Notes: generated by a model not told the origin, from the letters alone. Counted from the stretch's first letter, positions 43,601 through 51,660 are shown. The stretch: DNA of 64,000 nucleotides from JAHFTW01 sp038046785 (GCA_038046785.1 JBBSVM010000003.1:124001-188000); one strand, 5' to 3'. Numbers and translations: made by a program.

Positions 43601-46600
43601 GTCCTCTCAAACGGCACCGCCAAGTGCTGGGGCGGCCCCAACAACGGGCGGCTCGGCAACGGCGCCCTCAGCGGTCCTCAGACGCCGGTCAACGTGCTCA
43701 GCCTCCCCAACGCGGTCTCCGTGAGCGCCGGCTTCCACCACTCCTGCGCCGTCCTCGAAAACGGCGGCGCCAAGTGCTGGGGCATGGGCGCGAACGGCCG
43801 GCTCGGCAACGGCCTCACCACGGACGCCTCGACACCGGTCACAGTCACCGACCTCAGCAACTCCATCGCCATTAGCGCCGGCACCTCCCACTCCTGTGCC
43901 GTCCTGGCCGACGGCACCGCAAAGTGCTGGGGCGCGGGCGGAAACGGACAACTCGGCAACGGCGGCACCGCGGACGCCACGACGCCGGTCACCGTGACGG
44001 GTCTGACCAACGCCATCGCCATCAGCGCCGGCGGCCTGCACTCCTGCGCACTCCTCGCCAACGGCACCGTGCGCTGCTGGGGCCGCGGCGACCTCGGACA
44101 ATTGGGCCAGGGCGCTCTGGCCAACTCTCTAACGCCGGTCACGGTCGCGGCGCTCACGACCGCGGTCGCCATCACGGCCGGCAACAGCCACTCCTGCGCA
44201 CTCCTCGCCGACGGCACCGCGCGCTGCTGGGGTTTCGGCAGCGGCGGACGGCTTGGCAACGGCGCCACGACCACCTCCTCCGTCTCGGTCGGGGTCTCCG
44301 GCATCACGAACGCCGTCACCATCAGCGCCGGCCAGACCCACTCCTGCGCAGCCCTTGCCGACGGCACGGCACGCTGCTGGGGACAAGGCAACAACGGCCA
44401 GATGGGCAGCGGCGCGTTGGGCCTGCAGACCGCGTCGGTCCCGGTCGTCGTGTCGGGCCTGACCGGCGCCATCGCCGTCGGCGCCGGCAACACGCACTCC
44501 TGCGCCCTGCTGTCGGACGGCACCGCCAAATGCTGGGGCGAGAGCTACCTCCTCGGCACCGGCTCGAGCACCGACTCCGCCGTGCCGGTCGCGGTGTCGG
44601 GCTTCAGCGCCCCGGTCACCCCCTCCGTCTCCATCCAGACAACCCTCGGATCGCTGGCCCGCCTCGCCCATGGCACGAGCGGCACCGTCCGGACGACGCT
44701 GCGCTCCCTCCAGCCGGGGCTCGCCACCCTCGGTGCGTCGCTGGGCGGCATCGCCGTCGGCGCCCCCGATGTTCCCGCCGTGCGCTTCCTGACGGTCTGC
44801 ACGCCGACCCAGTACGAGTCCGCCGCCGGCAGCCTCGCCTCCGACCGCACCTGCACGCTGCTCACGGTCTGCACGGCGGGGCAGACGGAGACCACTGCCC
44901 CCACGCCCACCAGCGACCGCGTCTGCACCGCGAGCGATAGCGACAACGACGGCGTCCCGGACAGCGCCGACTGTGAGCCGACCGACAGCGCACAGGCCAA
45001 CGACAAAACGCTTGATCCCGCCTGCAGCCCGCCAAGCATCGCGGCCCACGACAACGTCGCGGCGCCTGCCGTTGACACCACCGGCGCCCAGGTCGCCTAC
45101 GCCTTGCCCACCGTCACGGACAACTTGGAGTCGCTCACCGCCGTCTGCGCTCCCGCCTCTGGAAGCCTGTTCCCGCTTGGAGCGACGACCGTACGCTGCG
45201 ATGCCGAGGACGCCGCTGGCCTCAACGCCACCGCCATCTCCTTCACCGTCCTCGTCACCGACCAGACGCCCCCCGTCGTGGACCCGCACGACCCCGTCAC
45301 CGCAGCGGCCGAAGATGCCACCGGCGCCGTCGTCACCTTCTTTGCTCCCGGCGCGCGCGACAACGTGGACGGCATCGTCCTCGCCTCCTGCCTTCCTGAA
45401 TCAGGCAGCCGATTCTCCCTCGGTGTGACCACCATCTCTTGCTCGGTGCAGGATGCCGCCGGGAACCACGGCGGCATCACATTCACCGTGACGGTTCAGG
45501 ACCGCGACGGGCCGATGCTCGAGGCGCACGCCGATGTTCGCACGGAGGCCACCGACACGTTCGGGACTGTCGTCGACTACACGACCCCCGCCGTGAACGA
45601 CAACGTGGACCCCAGCCCGCAGGTCTCCTGCCAGCCAATGTCCGGCTCCACGTTCGCCCTCGGAACCACCACCGTCACCTGCAGCGGCCAGGACGCCGCC
45701 GGAAACCGCGCGGAGCCCACCACCTTCACCGTCGAGGTGTTCGACGCAACCGCGCCGACCCTCGCGACGGCGGATGACATCGTCGCCTCTGCCGAGGATG
45801 CCGCCGGCGCCATCGTGGATTTCACCACGCCCGCGGCGAGCGACGCCGCAGACGCCGCGCTCGTGGTGATGTGCGCGCCCGAGCCGCGCAGCCGCTTCGC
45901 TCTCGGCGACACGACCGTCACCTGCACGGTCACGGACCGAAGCGGCAACAGCGCCGAACCCGTGGCCTTCACCGTCACGGTCGCTGACTTGACCGCCCCC
46001 GTCATCGCGCCGCACGACGACGTCGTGGCCCCCGTCGAGACCCTCGAGGGCCGCTTGGCCGCCGTGGTCTCCTACACATCGCCCCAGGCCGATGACAACG
46101 TGGACGGCGCCTCCACCGCAAACTGCGTTCCCGCGAGCGGGAGCGAATTCCCCCTCGGCAGCACCACCGTTACCTGCTCTGCGGCCGACGCCGCAGGCAA
46201 CCTGGCCACGGCGACGACCTTCCTGGTTCGCGTGACCGACCAGGCCGGCCCCGTCATCGCGCCCAAGGAGACCGTCACCGCGTCCGCGACTGGCGCCGAC
46301 GGCGCCCTCGTCTCGTACGACGCCCCGACCGCCGCCGACGAAGTGGACGGCGCGGTCGAGGTGCTGTGCGCGCCCGCCTCCGGCTCGCGCTTCCCGCTTG
46401 GCGAGACGACGGTGGCCTGCGACGCGCAAGACGCCTCCGGCAACCAAGCCGGCACCGTGCGCTTCACCGTGCGGGTCGAGGACACCGTCGCGCCCGTGCT
46501 TGGCCCCCACGCAGACCTCCTCCTTGCAGCCGAGGATTCCCGCGGCGCCGTCGTCCGCTACGACCCGCCCAGCATCACCGACGACGTCGGCGGCGCCGAG

Positions 46601-49030
46601 GCGTTCTGCGACCCGGCCCCGAACACGCGCTTCGCCCTCGGCGCCACCACGGTGACCTGCCAAGGCATCGACAACGGCGGCAACGAAGCGGTGCCGACCA
46701 CCTTCCTCGTCACGGTCACCGACCAGGACGCCCCCGTCCTCGCGGCGCATGGCGACCTGCTCGCCGCGGCGGAAGACGCCGACGGCGCCCGCGTGGCGTT
46801 CGACCTCCCATCCGGCCGCGACAACGTCGATGCGACCATCATCGTGTCCTGCAGCCCCGCCTCGGACGCGCAGTTCCCCCTTGGCCAGACCACGGTCACC
46901 TGCAGCGCCGAAGATGCGGCGAGCAACGCGGCGGAATCGGTCCGGTTCACCGTCACGGTGACGGACCAGGATGCCCCCGTCATCGAGCAGCCTGCCGACG
47001 TCACGCAGCTGGTGCGCACGGCCGACGACGCGACCGCCGACTACGAACCCCCGCAAGCCACGGACAACGTGGATGGAACGTTCGCGGCGACCTGCATCCC
47101 CGATGCCGAGGCGACCCTCTTCGTTGGCCAGAACCCCATCACCTGCACCGCAAGCGACGCCGCCGGCAACGCGGCGGACCCGATCCGCTTCACCATCCTG
47201 GTCCTGCTCGACCTCGACGACGACGGCATCATCGACCTGGAGGACCTCGACATCGACGGCGACGGCGTGGACAACGGACTCGACCTGTTCCCCACAGACC
47301 CGACCGACTGGGCCGACCTCGACGGCGACGGCCTCGGCGACAACGCCGACCCCGACGCCGACGCGGACCGCTCGTTCAAACCGCTCGACTGCAACGACCT
47401 GAACTCGACCATCCGCCCCGGCGGCATCGAAGTGGCCAACGACGACATCGACCAGGACTGCAGCGGCGCCGACCTGGTAGTCGCCGCTCCCGCTCGGACC
47501 ACCCTCCGCATCGTGCAGCTGCGCCCCAATGCCCCCTTCACTTTGCTTGGCAGCAACCTCGGCCGCATCGACCGCGCCGAGCTCATCGGCCCCGCGGGCA
47601 TTCAGACCCTCAAGGTGCTCTCCGCGAGCTCGACCCAAGTCACCCTCTTCATCCCCGCCGACGCCATCCTGAGGAACACCCTGCTCGCGTTGGGCGGACC
47701 GGACGGCGGCCTCTTCGTCGCGGCCGAACTGGGAACCGCCGGCCCGCTGACCCTCCACGTCACCCCGGAGGCCATCGCTTTTCAGGTGACCGACGAGGCC
47801 ATCCTCATCGAGAACTACCTCGCCGAACTGTGGGACGACCAGTTCAACACTGTCTCTTACCCGTCCGTCGCTTGGTCGGTCGAGGGACCGGACGACCGTG
47901 TGAGCGTCGACGAGCGCGGGACGGTCTTCGTCGCCGCCAACACGGTGGGCGCCTACCGCATCGTGGCCCGCACCACGGACGAGATGGCGTTCAGCATCCT
48001 GACGCTGACGGCGTTTGCGGCTGCCACCGAGAGCGAGGCGACGGAGCTCGACGCGACCCAGATCGCATCGAGCGGGCGCGAGGTGGGCAGCGGCGACACC
48101 GCCAGCACCATCGACTCCATCTACGTCCCCCTCGCCGAGGTCGAGTCGGGAAGCTCCGTCTCCTTCACGGCGCCCGACGAGCTTGGCGATCCGACCGGGC
48201 CCCGCATCGTCGCGGCATCCACGGAGTTCGAAACCGATGCGCGCGACCTCGTCATCACCATCCAGATCACCGTCGGGCAGGCGCCCGCCGCCGTGGACGA
48301 CCTGGACCTGGCGCAGCGCCTGCTTGCCAACCGCACCGAGGCGCCCGCCTACGTCACCATCACCGCCACGGAGTCGGGCATCGAGGTGGACGAGGCGCGG
48401 CTCAACGAACTGCTGGGCGACTCCGAGGTCCGCTTCACCGTTCCCTTGAGTTTCTTCACGACCGGCAATTTCGACCGAAGCCGCCTCAGCGTCGTGGAGT
48501 ACAACAACGGACGGCTTGTCACCACCTCGACGGCGCTGGCCGACTCCACCACGCCGGACGCGGCGGGCAACCTGCACTTCACCCTGCGCACCTCGACCTA
48601 CTCCTCGTTCGCACTGCTGGGCATCCCCGCACCCGCTCCGAGTGGCGGCGGCGGGGGCGGTGGAGGCGGAGGGGGCGGTGGAGGAGGTGGAGGCAACGCG
48701 GGCAACACCGGCAACACTCCGGCAGGACCCGCCGTTTCCAACCCGTCGCCCGCCGCCCAGGCGGCTGACGCCACGCCGGCGACGCAAACCCCGCTCCCCG
48801 TTCCGACCCGCCCCGAACCTGCTGCCCCCGACGCGACGGTTCCCCTGCCGCCAAGCGGCTCGCTCATGGGCTGGCTCCTGTCCGGCACCCTCGTGACGCT
48901 CGGAGTGCTGCTGCTTCTCGTGCTGCTCTGGCGCAAGAAATCCGCTCCCAAAGACGGTCCGACCAGCGAGGATTCTCACCTGGCAAGCGTCCTGCAAACG
49001 GAACGCGCGGGGAGCCACCAGCCCAGGTAA
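40640..49030 (+). CDS. giant surface protein: three RCC1 propellers in Ig-like frames, nine HYR domains, C-terminal membrane anchor
   Basis: 2,796 residues. Signal peptide (about 1-32); three modules, each an Ig/invasin-like half (AAATTAGLGTGVPVTLTIKD), a 7-repeat RCC1 propeller (CWGxGxxGxLGNG), then the other Ig half (SLQTSLGALYDIAYS); a Cys-rich TNFR-like pair (TVCTPTQYES, TVCTAGQTET); nine HYR domains (45029-47208); Ca-binding-type Asp repeats (DLDGDGLGDNADPDADAD) plus a MopE-like motif (DCNDLNSTIRPGGIEV); a beta-rich part; a run of about 17 Gly; a Pro/Ala spacer; and a C-terminal transmembrane segment with basic stop-transfer residues. Every RCC1 blade has a Cys pair, implying disulfides outside the cell. 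It is probably a cell-surface adhesion or binding protein. ATG 40640 follows a weak TATA-like cttaggtag at about 40592-40600. Confidence 0.9.
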   Translation: MNAARSPFLSIVLVSLLLGGMLALPVADAQAGTASAPHSTLTAAATTAGLGTGVPVTLTIKDSTGAAVAPAARPVGMSTGNAHTCAALSSGSAACWGLGNDGRLGNGQQFRDERTPFPVVGVSSAVAIGAGEQHSCALLGTGSVQCWGNGANGRLGNGGSSGSNTAVAVSTLSTARSLSVGGYHNCALLASGSISCWGLGNVGQLGNGASVDSNTPVQVTGISNAIALSAGNGHTCAVLADGTVTCWGYGESGQLGRGSTANGLTPALVPGLSNVVAISAGYMHTCAVRADGTARCWGSGGNGELGNGGTSQSNVPVTVSGISNAVALAAGTQYTCALLADRTVQCWGTDQFGQLGNGEAGSSNTPAPVPGLTNVGSLTAGSATCALQRDGVAKCWGNGVFGQLGNGGTSSSQSPVAVSGYNAPASPTLSLQTSLGALYDIAYSGSTVTATFRSLTSGTATLSALLGGVAVGAPDQPAINVALPYGAAQSTFTAAATTASPGEGIAVTLTIKDPSGAAVAPANRPVSVSTGRFHACAVLADGTAKCWGAGSSGQLGNSASSDSNVPVFVTGLTNAIAISTGGFHACAVLADGTAKCWGTGSSGQLGNSATSNSNAPVTVTGLTNAIAVSAGESHSCALLADGTVNCWGLGASGQLGNSASIGSNAPVTVTGLTNAIGIGTGGFHSCALLADGTAKCWGLGGGPLGNGAPGNSNVPVFVTGLTNAIGISSGNTHSCVVLSDGTAKCWGAGSNGRLGNGASNDSNAPVVVTGLTNAIGISAGNSHSCAVLAGGTAKCWGAGSSGQLGNSATSDSNVPVVVTGLTSPSGISAGGFHSCAVLADGTAKCWGAGSNGRLGNGADSSSSAPVAVSGYSTSVSPSISLQTTLGFLSNLVYTGATVKASFRSLTAGTATLSASLGGVAVGAPDRPTITVVLPPSAPPSTLTVAATTADVGTGVPVTLTLKDSAGASAVLTSRPVDLGTGAGHSCAVLSNGTAKCWGGPNNGRLGNGALSGPQTPVNVLSLPNAVSVSAGFHHSCAVLENGGAKCWGMGANGRLGNGLTTDASTPVTVTDLSNSIAISAGTSHSCAVLADGTAKCWGAGGNGQLGNGGTADATTPVTVTGLTNAIAISAGGLHSCALLANGTVRCWGRGDLGQLGQGALANSLTPVTVAALTTAVAITAGNSHSCALLADGTARCWGFGSGGRLGNGATTTSSVSVGVSGITNAVTISAGQTHSCAALADGTARCWGQGNNGQMGSGALGLQTASVPVVVSGLTGAIAVGAGNTHSCALLSDGTAKCWGESYLLGTGSSTDSAVPVAVSGFSAPVTPSVSIQTTLGSLARLAHGTSGTVRTTLRSLQPGLATLGASLGGIAVGAPDVPAVRFLTVCTPTQYESAAGSLASDRTCTLLTVCTAGQTETTAPTPTSDRVCTASDSDNDGVPDSADCEPTDSAQANDKTLDPACSPPSIAAHDNVAAPAVDTTGAQVAYALPTVTDNLESLTAVCAPASGSLFPLGATTVRCDAEDAAGLNATAISFTVLVTDQTPPVVDPHDPVTAAAEDATGAVVTFFAPGARDNVDGIVLASCLPESGSRFSLGVTTISCSVQDAAGNHGGITFTVTVQDRDGPMLEAHADVRTEATDTFGTVVDYTTPAVNDNVDPSPQVSCQPMSGSTFALGTTTVTCSGQDAAGNRAEPTTFTVEVFDATAPTLATADDIVASAEDAAGAIVDFTTPAASDAADAALVVMCAPEPRSRFALGDTTVTCTVTDRSGNSAEPVAFTVTVADLTAPVIAPHDDVVAPVETLEGRLAAVVSYTSPQADDNVDGASTANCVPASGSEFPLGSTTVTCSAADAAGNLATATTFLVRVTDQAGPVIAPKETVTASATGADGALVSYDAPTAADEVDGAVEVLCAPASGSRFPLGETTVACDAQDASGNQAGTVRFTVRVEDTVAPVLGPHADLLLAAEDSRGAVVRYDPPSITDDVGGAEAFCDPAPNTRFALGATTVTCQGIDNGGNEAVPTTFLVTVTDQDAPVLAAHGDLLAAAEDADGARVAFDLPSGRDNVDATIIVSCSPASDAQFPLGQTTVTCSAEDAASNAAESVRFTVTVTDQDAPVIEQPADVTQLVRTADDATADYEPPQATDNVDGTFAATCIPDAEATLFVGQNPITCTASDAAGNAADPIRFTILVLLDLDDDGIIDLEDLDIDGDGVDNGLDLFPTDPTDWADLDGDGLGDNADPDADADRSFKPLDCNDLNSTIRPGGIEVANDDIDQDCSGADLVVAAPARTTLRIVQLRPNAPFTLLGSNLGRIDRAELIGPAGIQTLKVLSASSTQVTLFIPADAILRNTLLALGGPDGGLFVAAELGTAGPLTLHVTPEAIAFQVTDEAILIENYLAELWDDQFNTVSYPSVAWSVEGPDDRVSVDERGTVFVAANTVGAYRIVARTTDEMAFSILTLTAFAAATESEATELDATQIASSGREVGSGDTASTIDSIYVPLAEVESGSSVSFTAPDELGDPTGPRIVAASTEFETDARDLVITIQITVGQAPAAVDDLDLAQRLLANRTEAPAYVTITATESGIEVDEARLNELLGDSEVRFTVPLSFFTTGNFDRSRLSVVEYNNGRLVTTSTALADSTTPDAAGNLHFTLRTSTYSSFALLGIPAPAPSGGGGGGGGGGGGGGGGGNAGNTGNTPAGPAVSNPSPAAQAADATPATQTPLPVPTRPEPAAPDATVPLPPSGSLMGWLLSGTLVTLGVLLLLVLLWRKKSAPKDGPTSEDSHLASVLQTERAGSHQPR
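40867..44600 (+). repeat. 21 RCC1-type repeats in three blocks of seven
   Basis: Repeats of about 147-153 bp, each encoding a blade with CAVLADGTAKCWG and GQLGNG motifs. Blocks are near 40867-41906, 42217-43252 and 43570-44600. Block 2 is the most uniform, with several near-identical units, indicating recent internal duplication. The spacers between blocks encode the matching Ig-like halves. Confidence 0.85.
45029..47208 (+). repeat. nine tandem HYR domain repeats
   Basis: Nine units of about 80 residues, each ending TTVTCxAxDAAGN...FTVTVTDQ with the paired Cys typical of HYR (hyalin repeat) adhesion modules. At DNA level each is about 240 bp and clearly diverged from its neighbours, unlike the RCC1 block 2 repeats. 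Confidence 0.85.
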
Positions 49031-49092
49031 GCCCCATCGGCTCCGGGTGGCCACTCAAGGGACCCGCTCGGCGGGCCCTGCTCCGCATGTTT

Positions 49093-49114
49093 ATCATAAC
49101 CAAATAGTTATGAT
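49093..49114. promoter_or_regulatory. palindromic ArsR operator overlapping the TATA box
   Basis: A perfect inverted repeat of 8-bp arms (atcataac and gttatgat) around caaata, centred about 32 nt upstream of the ATG at 49136. The AT-rich centre doubles as the TATA box. Core aaccaaat-n-gtt is shared with the ArsR loci at 30844 and 32559. Confidence 0.75.
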
Positions 49115-49135
49115 TGGGCGCGCTTTGGCTGGTGC

Positions 49136-49609
49136 ATGGCCCGCCCCACCCCGGCTCCGACAGCATCCGCCCTGACCCTGCTCTCCGACACCGAGATCGC
49201 CCTCGTGCGCTCCTTCGCAGCACGACGCGAGCTGGTCTGGCAAGCGTTCACGGACCCGAAACTTCTCCCGCAGTGGTACGGCCCCGGGGACCCCCCGATG
49301 ACGGTCTGTGAGATGGACGTGCGTCCCAACGGCAAATTCCGCTGGGCGTGGGGAACCGCCTTCGAGACCGGCGGCGTCTTCCACCAGGTCGAGAAGCCGC
49401 GCCTCCTCGTGATGGAGAGCATGTTCCCCGACCCGACGCCGGAGATTCGGTCGCACACCTTCGACGAGAAGGACGGCCGCACGACGCTCACCATCCGCAT
49501 CAAGACCGCCACGAAGGCGCTCCGCGACGAACTGCTCGCGAGTGGCGCCATCGAAGGCATGGAACCAACGTTTGTGCGCCTCGACACGTTCCTCGCGGCG
49601 CGCGCATGA
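49136..49609 (+). CDS. SRPBCC (AHSA1-like) protein
   Basis: 157 residues, single START-like domain: ALVRSFAARRELVWQAFTDPK, LLPQWYGPGD, MDVRPNGKFRWAWG, and a C-terminal helix MEPTFVRLDTFLAAR. The ligand is unknown. Here the SRPBCC gene precedes its ArsR partner (opposite to the two loci near 31-33 kb) and overlaps it by 4 bp; the operator is directly upstream. Confidence 0.9.
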   Translation: MARPTPAPTASALTLLSDTEIALVRSFAARRELVWQAFTDPKLLPQWYGPGDPPMTVCEMDVRPNGKFRWAWGTAFETGGVFHQVEKPRLLVMESMFPDPTPEIRSHTFDEKDGRTTLTIRIKTATKALRDELLASGAIEGMEPTFVRLDTFLAARA

Positions 49610-49941
49610 GCGACCGCCTAACGCTCACGTTCCACGCGCTCGCCGACCCGACCCGCCGGCAGATCCTCGCGCGGCTCGCCCAAGGCGAGGCCACCGTCCA
49701 GGAGCTGACCGATCCGCTCCCCATCTCCCAGCCCGCCGTCTCCAAGCACCTGAAGGTCTTGGAACAAGCCGGGATTGTGGTGCGCCGCCAACAGACACCG
49801 CGACGGTACGCGCGCATCCGCGGCGAACCACTCCAGCACGCCATCACCTACCTCACGGAGTTCCAACGCAAGTGGGACGAGAACTTCGCCCGCCTCGACG
49901 CTCTCTTGGAAGATGAAGCGCCCAAGAGAAGACGGCGGTAA
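49606..49941 (+). CDS. ArsR-family transcriptional regulator
   Basis: 111 residues: FHALADPTRRQILARLAQGEAT, recognition helix LPISQPAVSKHLKVLEQAGIV, wing VRRQQTPRRYARI. No metal-binding Cys. The start ATG 49606 overlaps the SRPBCC stop by 4 bp. It should bind the perfect palindrome at 49093-49114 and regulate this operon, and perhaps the other two similar operators in the window. Confidence 0.92.
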   Translation: MSDRLTLTFHALADPTRRQILARLAQGEATVQELTDPLPISQPAVSKHLKVLEQAGIVVRRQQTPRRYARIRGEPLQHAITYLTEFQRKWDENFARLDALLEDEAPKRRRR

Positions 49942-50003
49942 GCCGGAGCCCTTCTGCCGTTTCTGCCCGATTTCGAGCCCGACATGGCCACGATGTGGAT
50001 GAG

Positions 50004-50016
50004 TAGCGGTGAATCG
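50004..50016. repeat. tRNA-iMet 3'-end-like 13-mer (copy 1, 11/13)
   Basis: tagcggtgaatcg matches the 3'-terminal 13 bases of the tRNA gene at 51586-51598 with two mismatches, and the 3 bases before it (gag) also match. It lies between the ArsR stop and the OsmC gene and may be an old attachment-site remnant. Confidence 0.45.
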
Positions 50017-50029
50017 TCTAAACCCTGAA

Positions 50030-50100
50030 AACGCTCCAATTGGGCGCCCATTTGGGTAGCGAAATGGGCTCGAAATGGGGTCCGCTTTGGATCTTGGAAT
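50030..50100. repeat. short intergenic repeats (cgaaatggg / cccatttgg words)
   Basis: The 231-bp gap between 49941 and 50173 contains gcgcccatttgggtagcgaa, gaaatgggctcgaaatgggg and, nearer the ArsR stop, atttcgagcccg. Words of this kind recur inverted at 51551-51575 and loosely at 50710-50800. No gene is seen in the gap. Confidence 0.4.
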
Positions 50101-50172
50101 CGTGTCGTGGCCCTGAACAGTCGAACGTGTTGGCCCCGGCATGCTCAAACGCGGCAATCATCTCGCTTCCGC

Positions 50173-50682
50173 ATGAACAACGTCAACGCCGCAGAGATGC
50201 AAGCATTCGTCGCTGCGCTGACGAAGGACGCCTCGCTTGGCAAAAAGAACAAGCGCGTGACGGGCTCATGGTCGTTGACGGAAGGGACGCCCCAGTTCAG
50301 TGCGCAGCTGGACTACCCCAAGGGGAAGGCGACCGTGAACGTCGAGCTGCCGTCGTTTGCGGGTGGGTGGGGGACGAGCCCCGACCCGATCCAGGTGTGC
50401 CTGTCCGGACTGGCGGCGTGCTTCGCGGTCACCTTCGCCGCCGTCGCGACCGCCGAAGGCGTCAAGCTCACGAAGCTCCAGGTCACGGCCGAGAACTGGA
50501 TGGACCTGCGCAAGCAAATGGGCGTCTCGAAGGACAACATCATCGAGCGCGTCAAGTTCACCGTCGACGCCGCCGGCGCAGACCGCAAGACCCTGGAACG
50601 AATCATGAAGACGGCCGAAGAACGCTGCCCAGGCAGCGAGTGCGTGACGCGGGCGATCCCCTTGGAAACGGTCCTGGCTTAG
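50173..50682 (+). CDS. OsmC/Ohr-family protein
   Basis: 169 residues. The fold is indicated by GLAACFAVTFAAVATAEGV, with the first redox Cys, and AEERCPGSECVTRAIPL, with the second Cys region. OsmC-type proteins reduce organic hydroperoxides using a Cys pair. ATG 50173 (MNNVNAAEM) is chosen; the in-frame ATG at 50107 gives an atypical basic N-terminus. The gene stands alone between two tRNA-3'-end-like repeats (50004 and 50745). Confidence 0.87.
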   Translation: MNNVNAAEMQAFVAALTKDASLGKKNKRVTGSWSLTEGTPQFSAQLDYPKGKATVNVELPSFAGGWGTSPDPIQVCLSGLAACFAVTFAAVATAEGVKLTKLQVTAENWMDLRKQMGVSKDNIIERVKFTVDAAGADRKTLERIMKTAEERCPGSECVTRAIPLETVLA

Positions 50683-50744
50683 GCCAAGTCGTTCATCGCT
50701 ACTGTGGACGATTTTTCGCCCAAATCTTCCCTGTTGAGACCGGA

Positions 50745-50757
50745 TAGCGGGGAGTCG
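50745..50757. repeat. tRNA-iMet 3'-end duplicate (copy 2, 13/13)
   Basis: tagcggggagtcg is identical to bases 51586-51598, and the match starts exactly at the tRNA discriminator base. Identity does not continue into the T loop. It lies between the OsmC and DJ-1 genes and has the character of an attachment-site duplication. Confidence 0.55.
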
Positions 50758-50850
50758 CCGTTTAGGGGTTAGAGGCTGATTTGGAGCTCGATTTGGAGTT
50801 CGAAACCGCGTCACGAAGGGGCAAGCCTTTCGAACAAGTCCCACGGTCGC

Positions 50851-51540
50851 ATGGGCGTGGTCAAGCGCATCCTCAACGTGGTCAGCAACGTCGCCCACTA
50901 CGATGACCCGTCCGAGCCGACGGGGCTTTGGCTCTCCGAATTGACCCACGCTTACGACCACTTCGCAACGAAGGGATTCGAGCAGCAGATCGTCAGCCCC
51001 AAAGGCGGCCGGTCGCCGCTAGAACCACGCTCGCTCAAGTGGCCAAACCTGGACGCGTCCGCGAAGGCATGGATGGCAGATGACGCGAAGATGGGCATGC
51101 TGAAGGAAACCGCTCGGCCCCAGGACGTCGAAGCCGACGACTTCGACGCCATCTACTTCACGGGCGGCCACGCCGTCATGTGGGACTTCCCCGACTCCAA
51201 GGGCCTGCAAGCCATCACGAGAGACATCTGGGAGAACGACGGCATCGTCGCCTCCGTCTGCCACGGCTATTGCGGTCTCCTCAACACGAAGCTCTCCAGT
51301 GGAACGCTGCTCGTCGCCGGCCGCCGACTCACGGGCTTCTCTTGGCGGGAGGAAGTCTTTGCCCGCGTTGACAAGAAGGTCCCCTACAACGTGGAGGAGG
51401 AGATGAAGAAGCGCGGCGCCTTGTACGAGAAGGGACTGTTCCCCTTCCGATCGAACGTCGTGGTCGACGGCCGCCTGGTCACCGGCCAGAACCCCGGCTC
51501 CGCGAAGGCTACGGCCAAACAGATCGCCGCCCTTCTCTGA
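50851..51540 (+). CDS. DJ-1/PfpI (Hsp31-like) family protein
   Basis: 229 residues. The nucleophile elbow is SVCHGYCGLL (Cys followed by His), with the conserved acid in TGLWLSELTHAYD and the FTGGHAVMWDFPDS region, a pattern of Hsp31/glyoxalase III-type members. Likely roles are glyoxal/methylglyoxal detoxification or protein repair. It begins with ATG 50851, about 27 nt after the AT-richer ttcgaaaccg context, and lies between tRNA-like repeats at 50745 and 51586. Confidence 0.9.
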   Translation: MGVVKRILNVVSNVAHYDDPSEPTGLWLSELTHAYDHFATKGFEQQIVSPKGGRSPLEPRSLKWPNLDASAKAWMADDAKMGMLKETARPQDVEADDFDAIYFTGGHAVMWDFPDSKGLQAITRDIWENDGIVASVCHGYCGLLNTKLSSGTLLVAGRRLTGFSWREEVFARVDKKVPYNVEEEMKKRGALYEKGLFPFRSNVVVDGRLVTGQNPGSAKATAKQIAALL

Positions 51541-51585
51541 AGAGCCTTCCATTTCGAGGCCCAAATGGGCGACGAAACGGTCGAG

Positions 51586-51660
51586 TAGCGGGGAGTCGAT
51601 TTGAACGACTGATCTACGGGTTATGAGCCCGTCGGGATCTCCTGGCTACCCCACCCCGCT
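51586..51660 (-). tRNA. tRNA-iMet (CAT), initiator
   Basis: On the minus strand the gene folds completely: acceptor agcgggg/ccccgct, anticodon arm acggg-ctcataa-cccgt with CAT anticodon, variable agatc, T arm agtcg-ttcaaat-cgact, discriminator A, no encoded CCA. The A1-U72 pair and three G-C pairs next to the anticodon loop are initiator features of archaea and eukaryotes. Its last 13 bases are repeated at 50745 and, less exactly, at 50004. Confidence 0.92.

Noticed and set aside
40867..44600. CRISPR-like regular repeats
   Set aside because: The repeats are coding, about 150 bp long, vary at synonymous and non-synonymous sites and lie in one frame; no 20-40 bp repeat with unique spacers and no cas genes were seen.
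45401..49054. Long minus-strand reading frame (1,217 codons) opposite the HYR region
   Set aside because: It mirrors the repetitive high-GC coding DNA of the giant surface protein, has no domain, and its composition (Gly/Arg/Val) is typical of antisense frames.
49942..50172. Small gene in the 231-bp gap before OsmC
   Set aside because: No frame shows a plausible start with TATA spacing or protein-like composition; the stretch is explained by short repeats.
50745..50757. Second tRNA gene
   Set aside because: Only the 3' acceptor and half of the T stem match; no anticodon arm or D arm is present, so it is a fragment.
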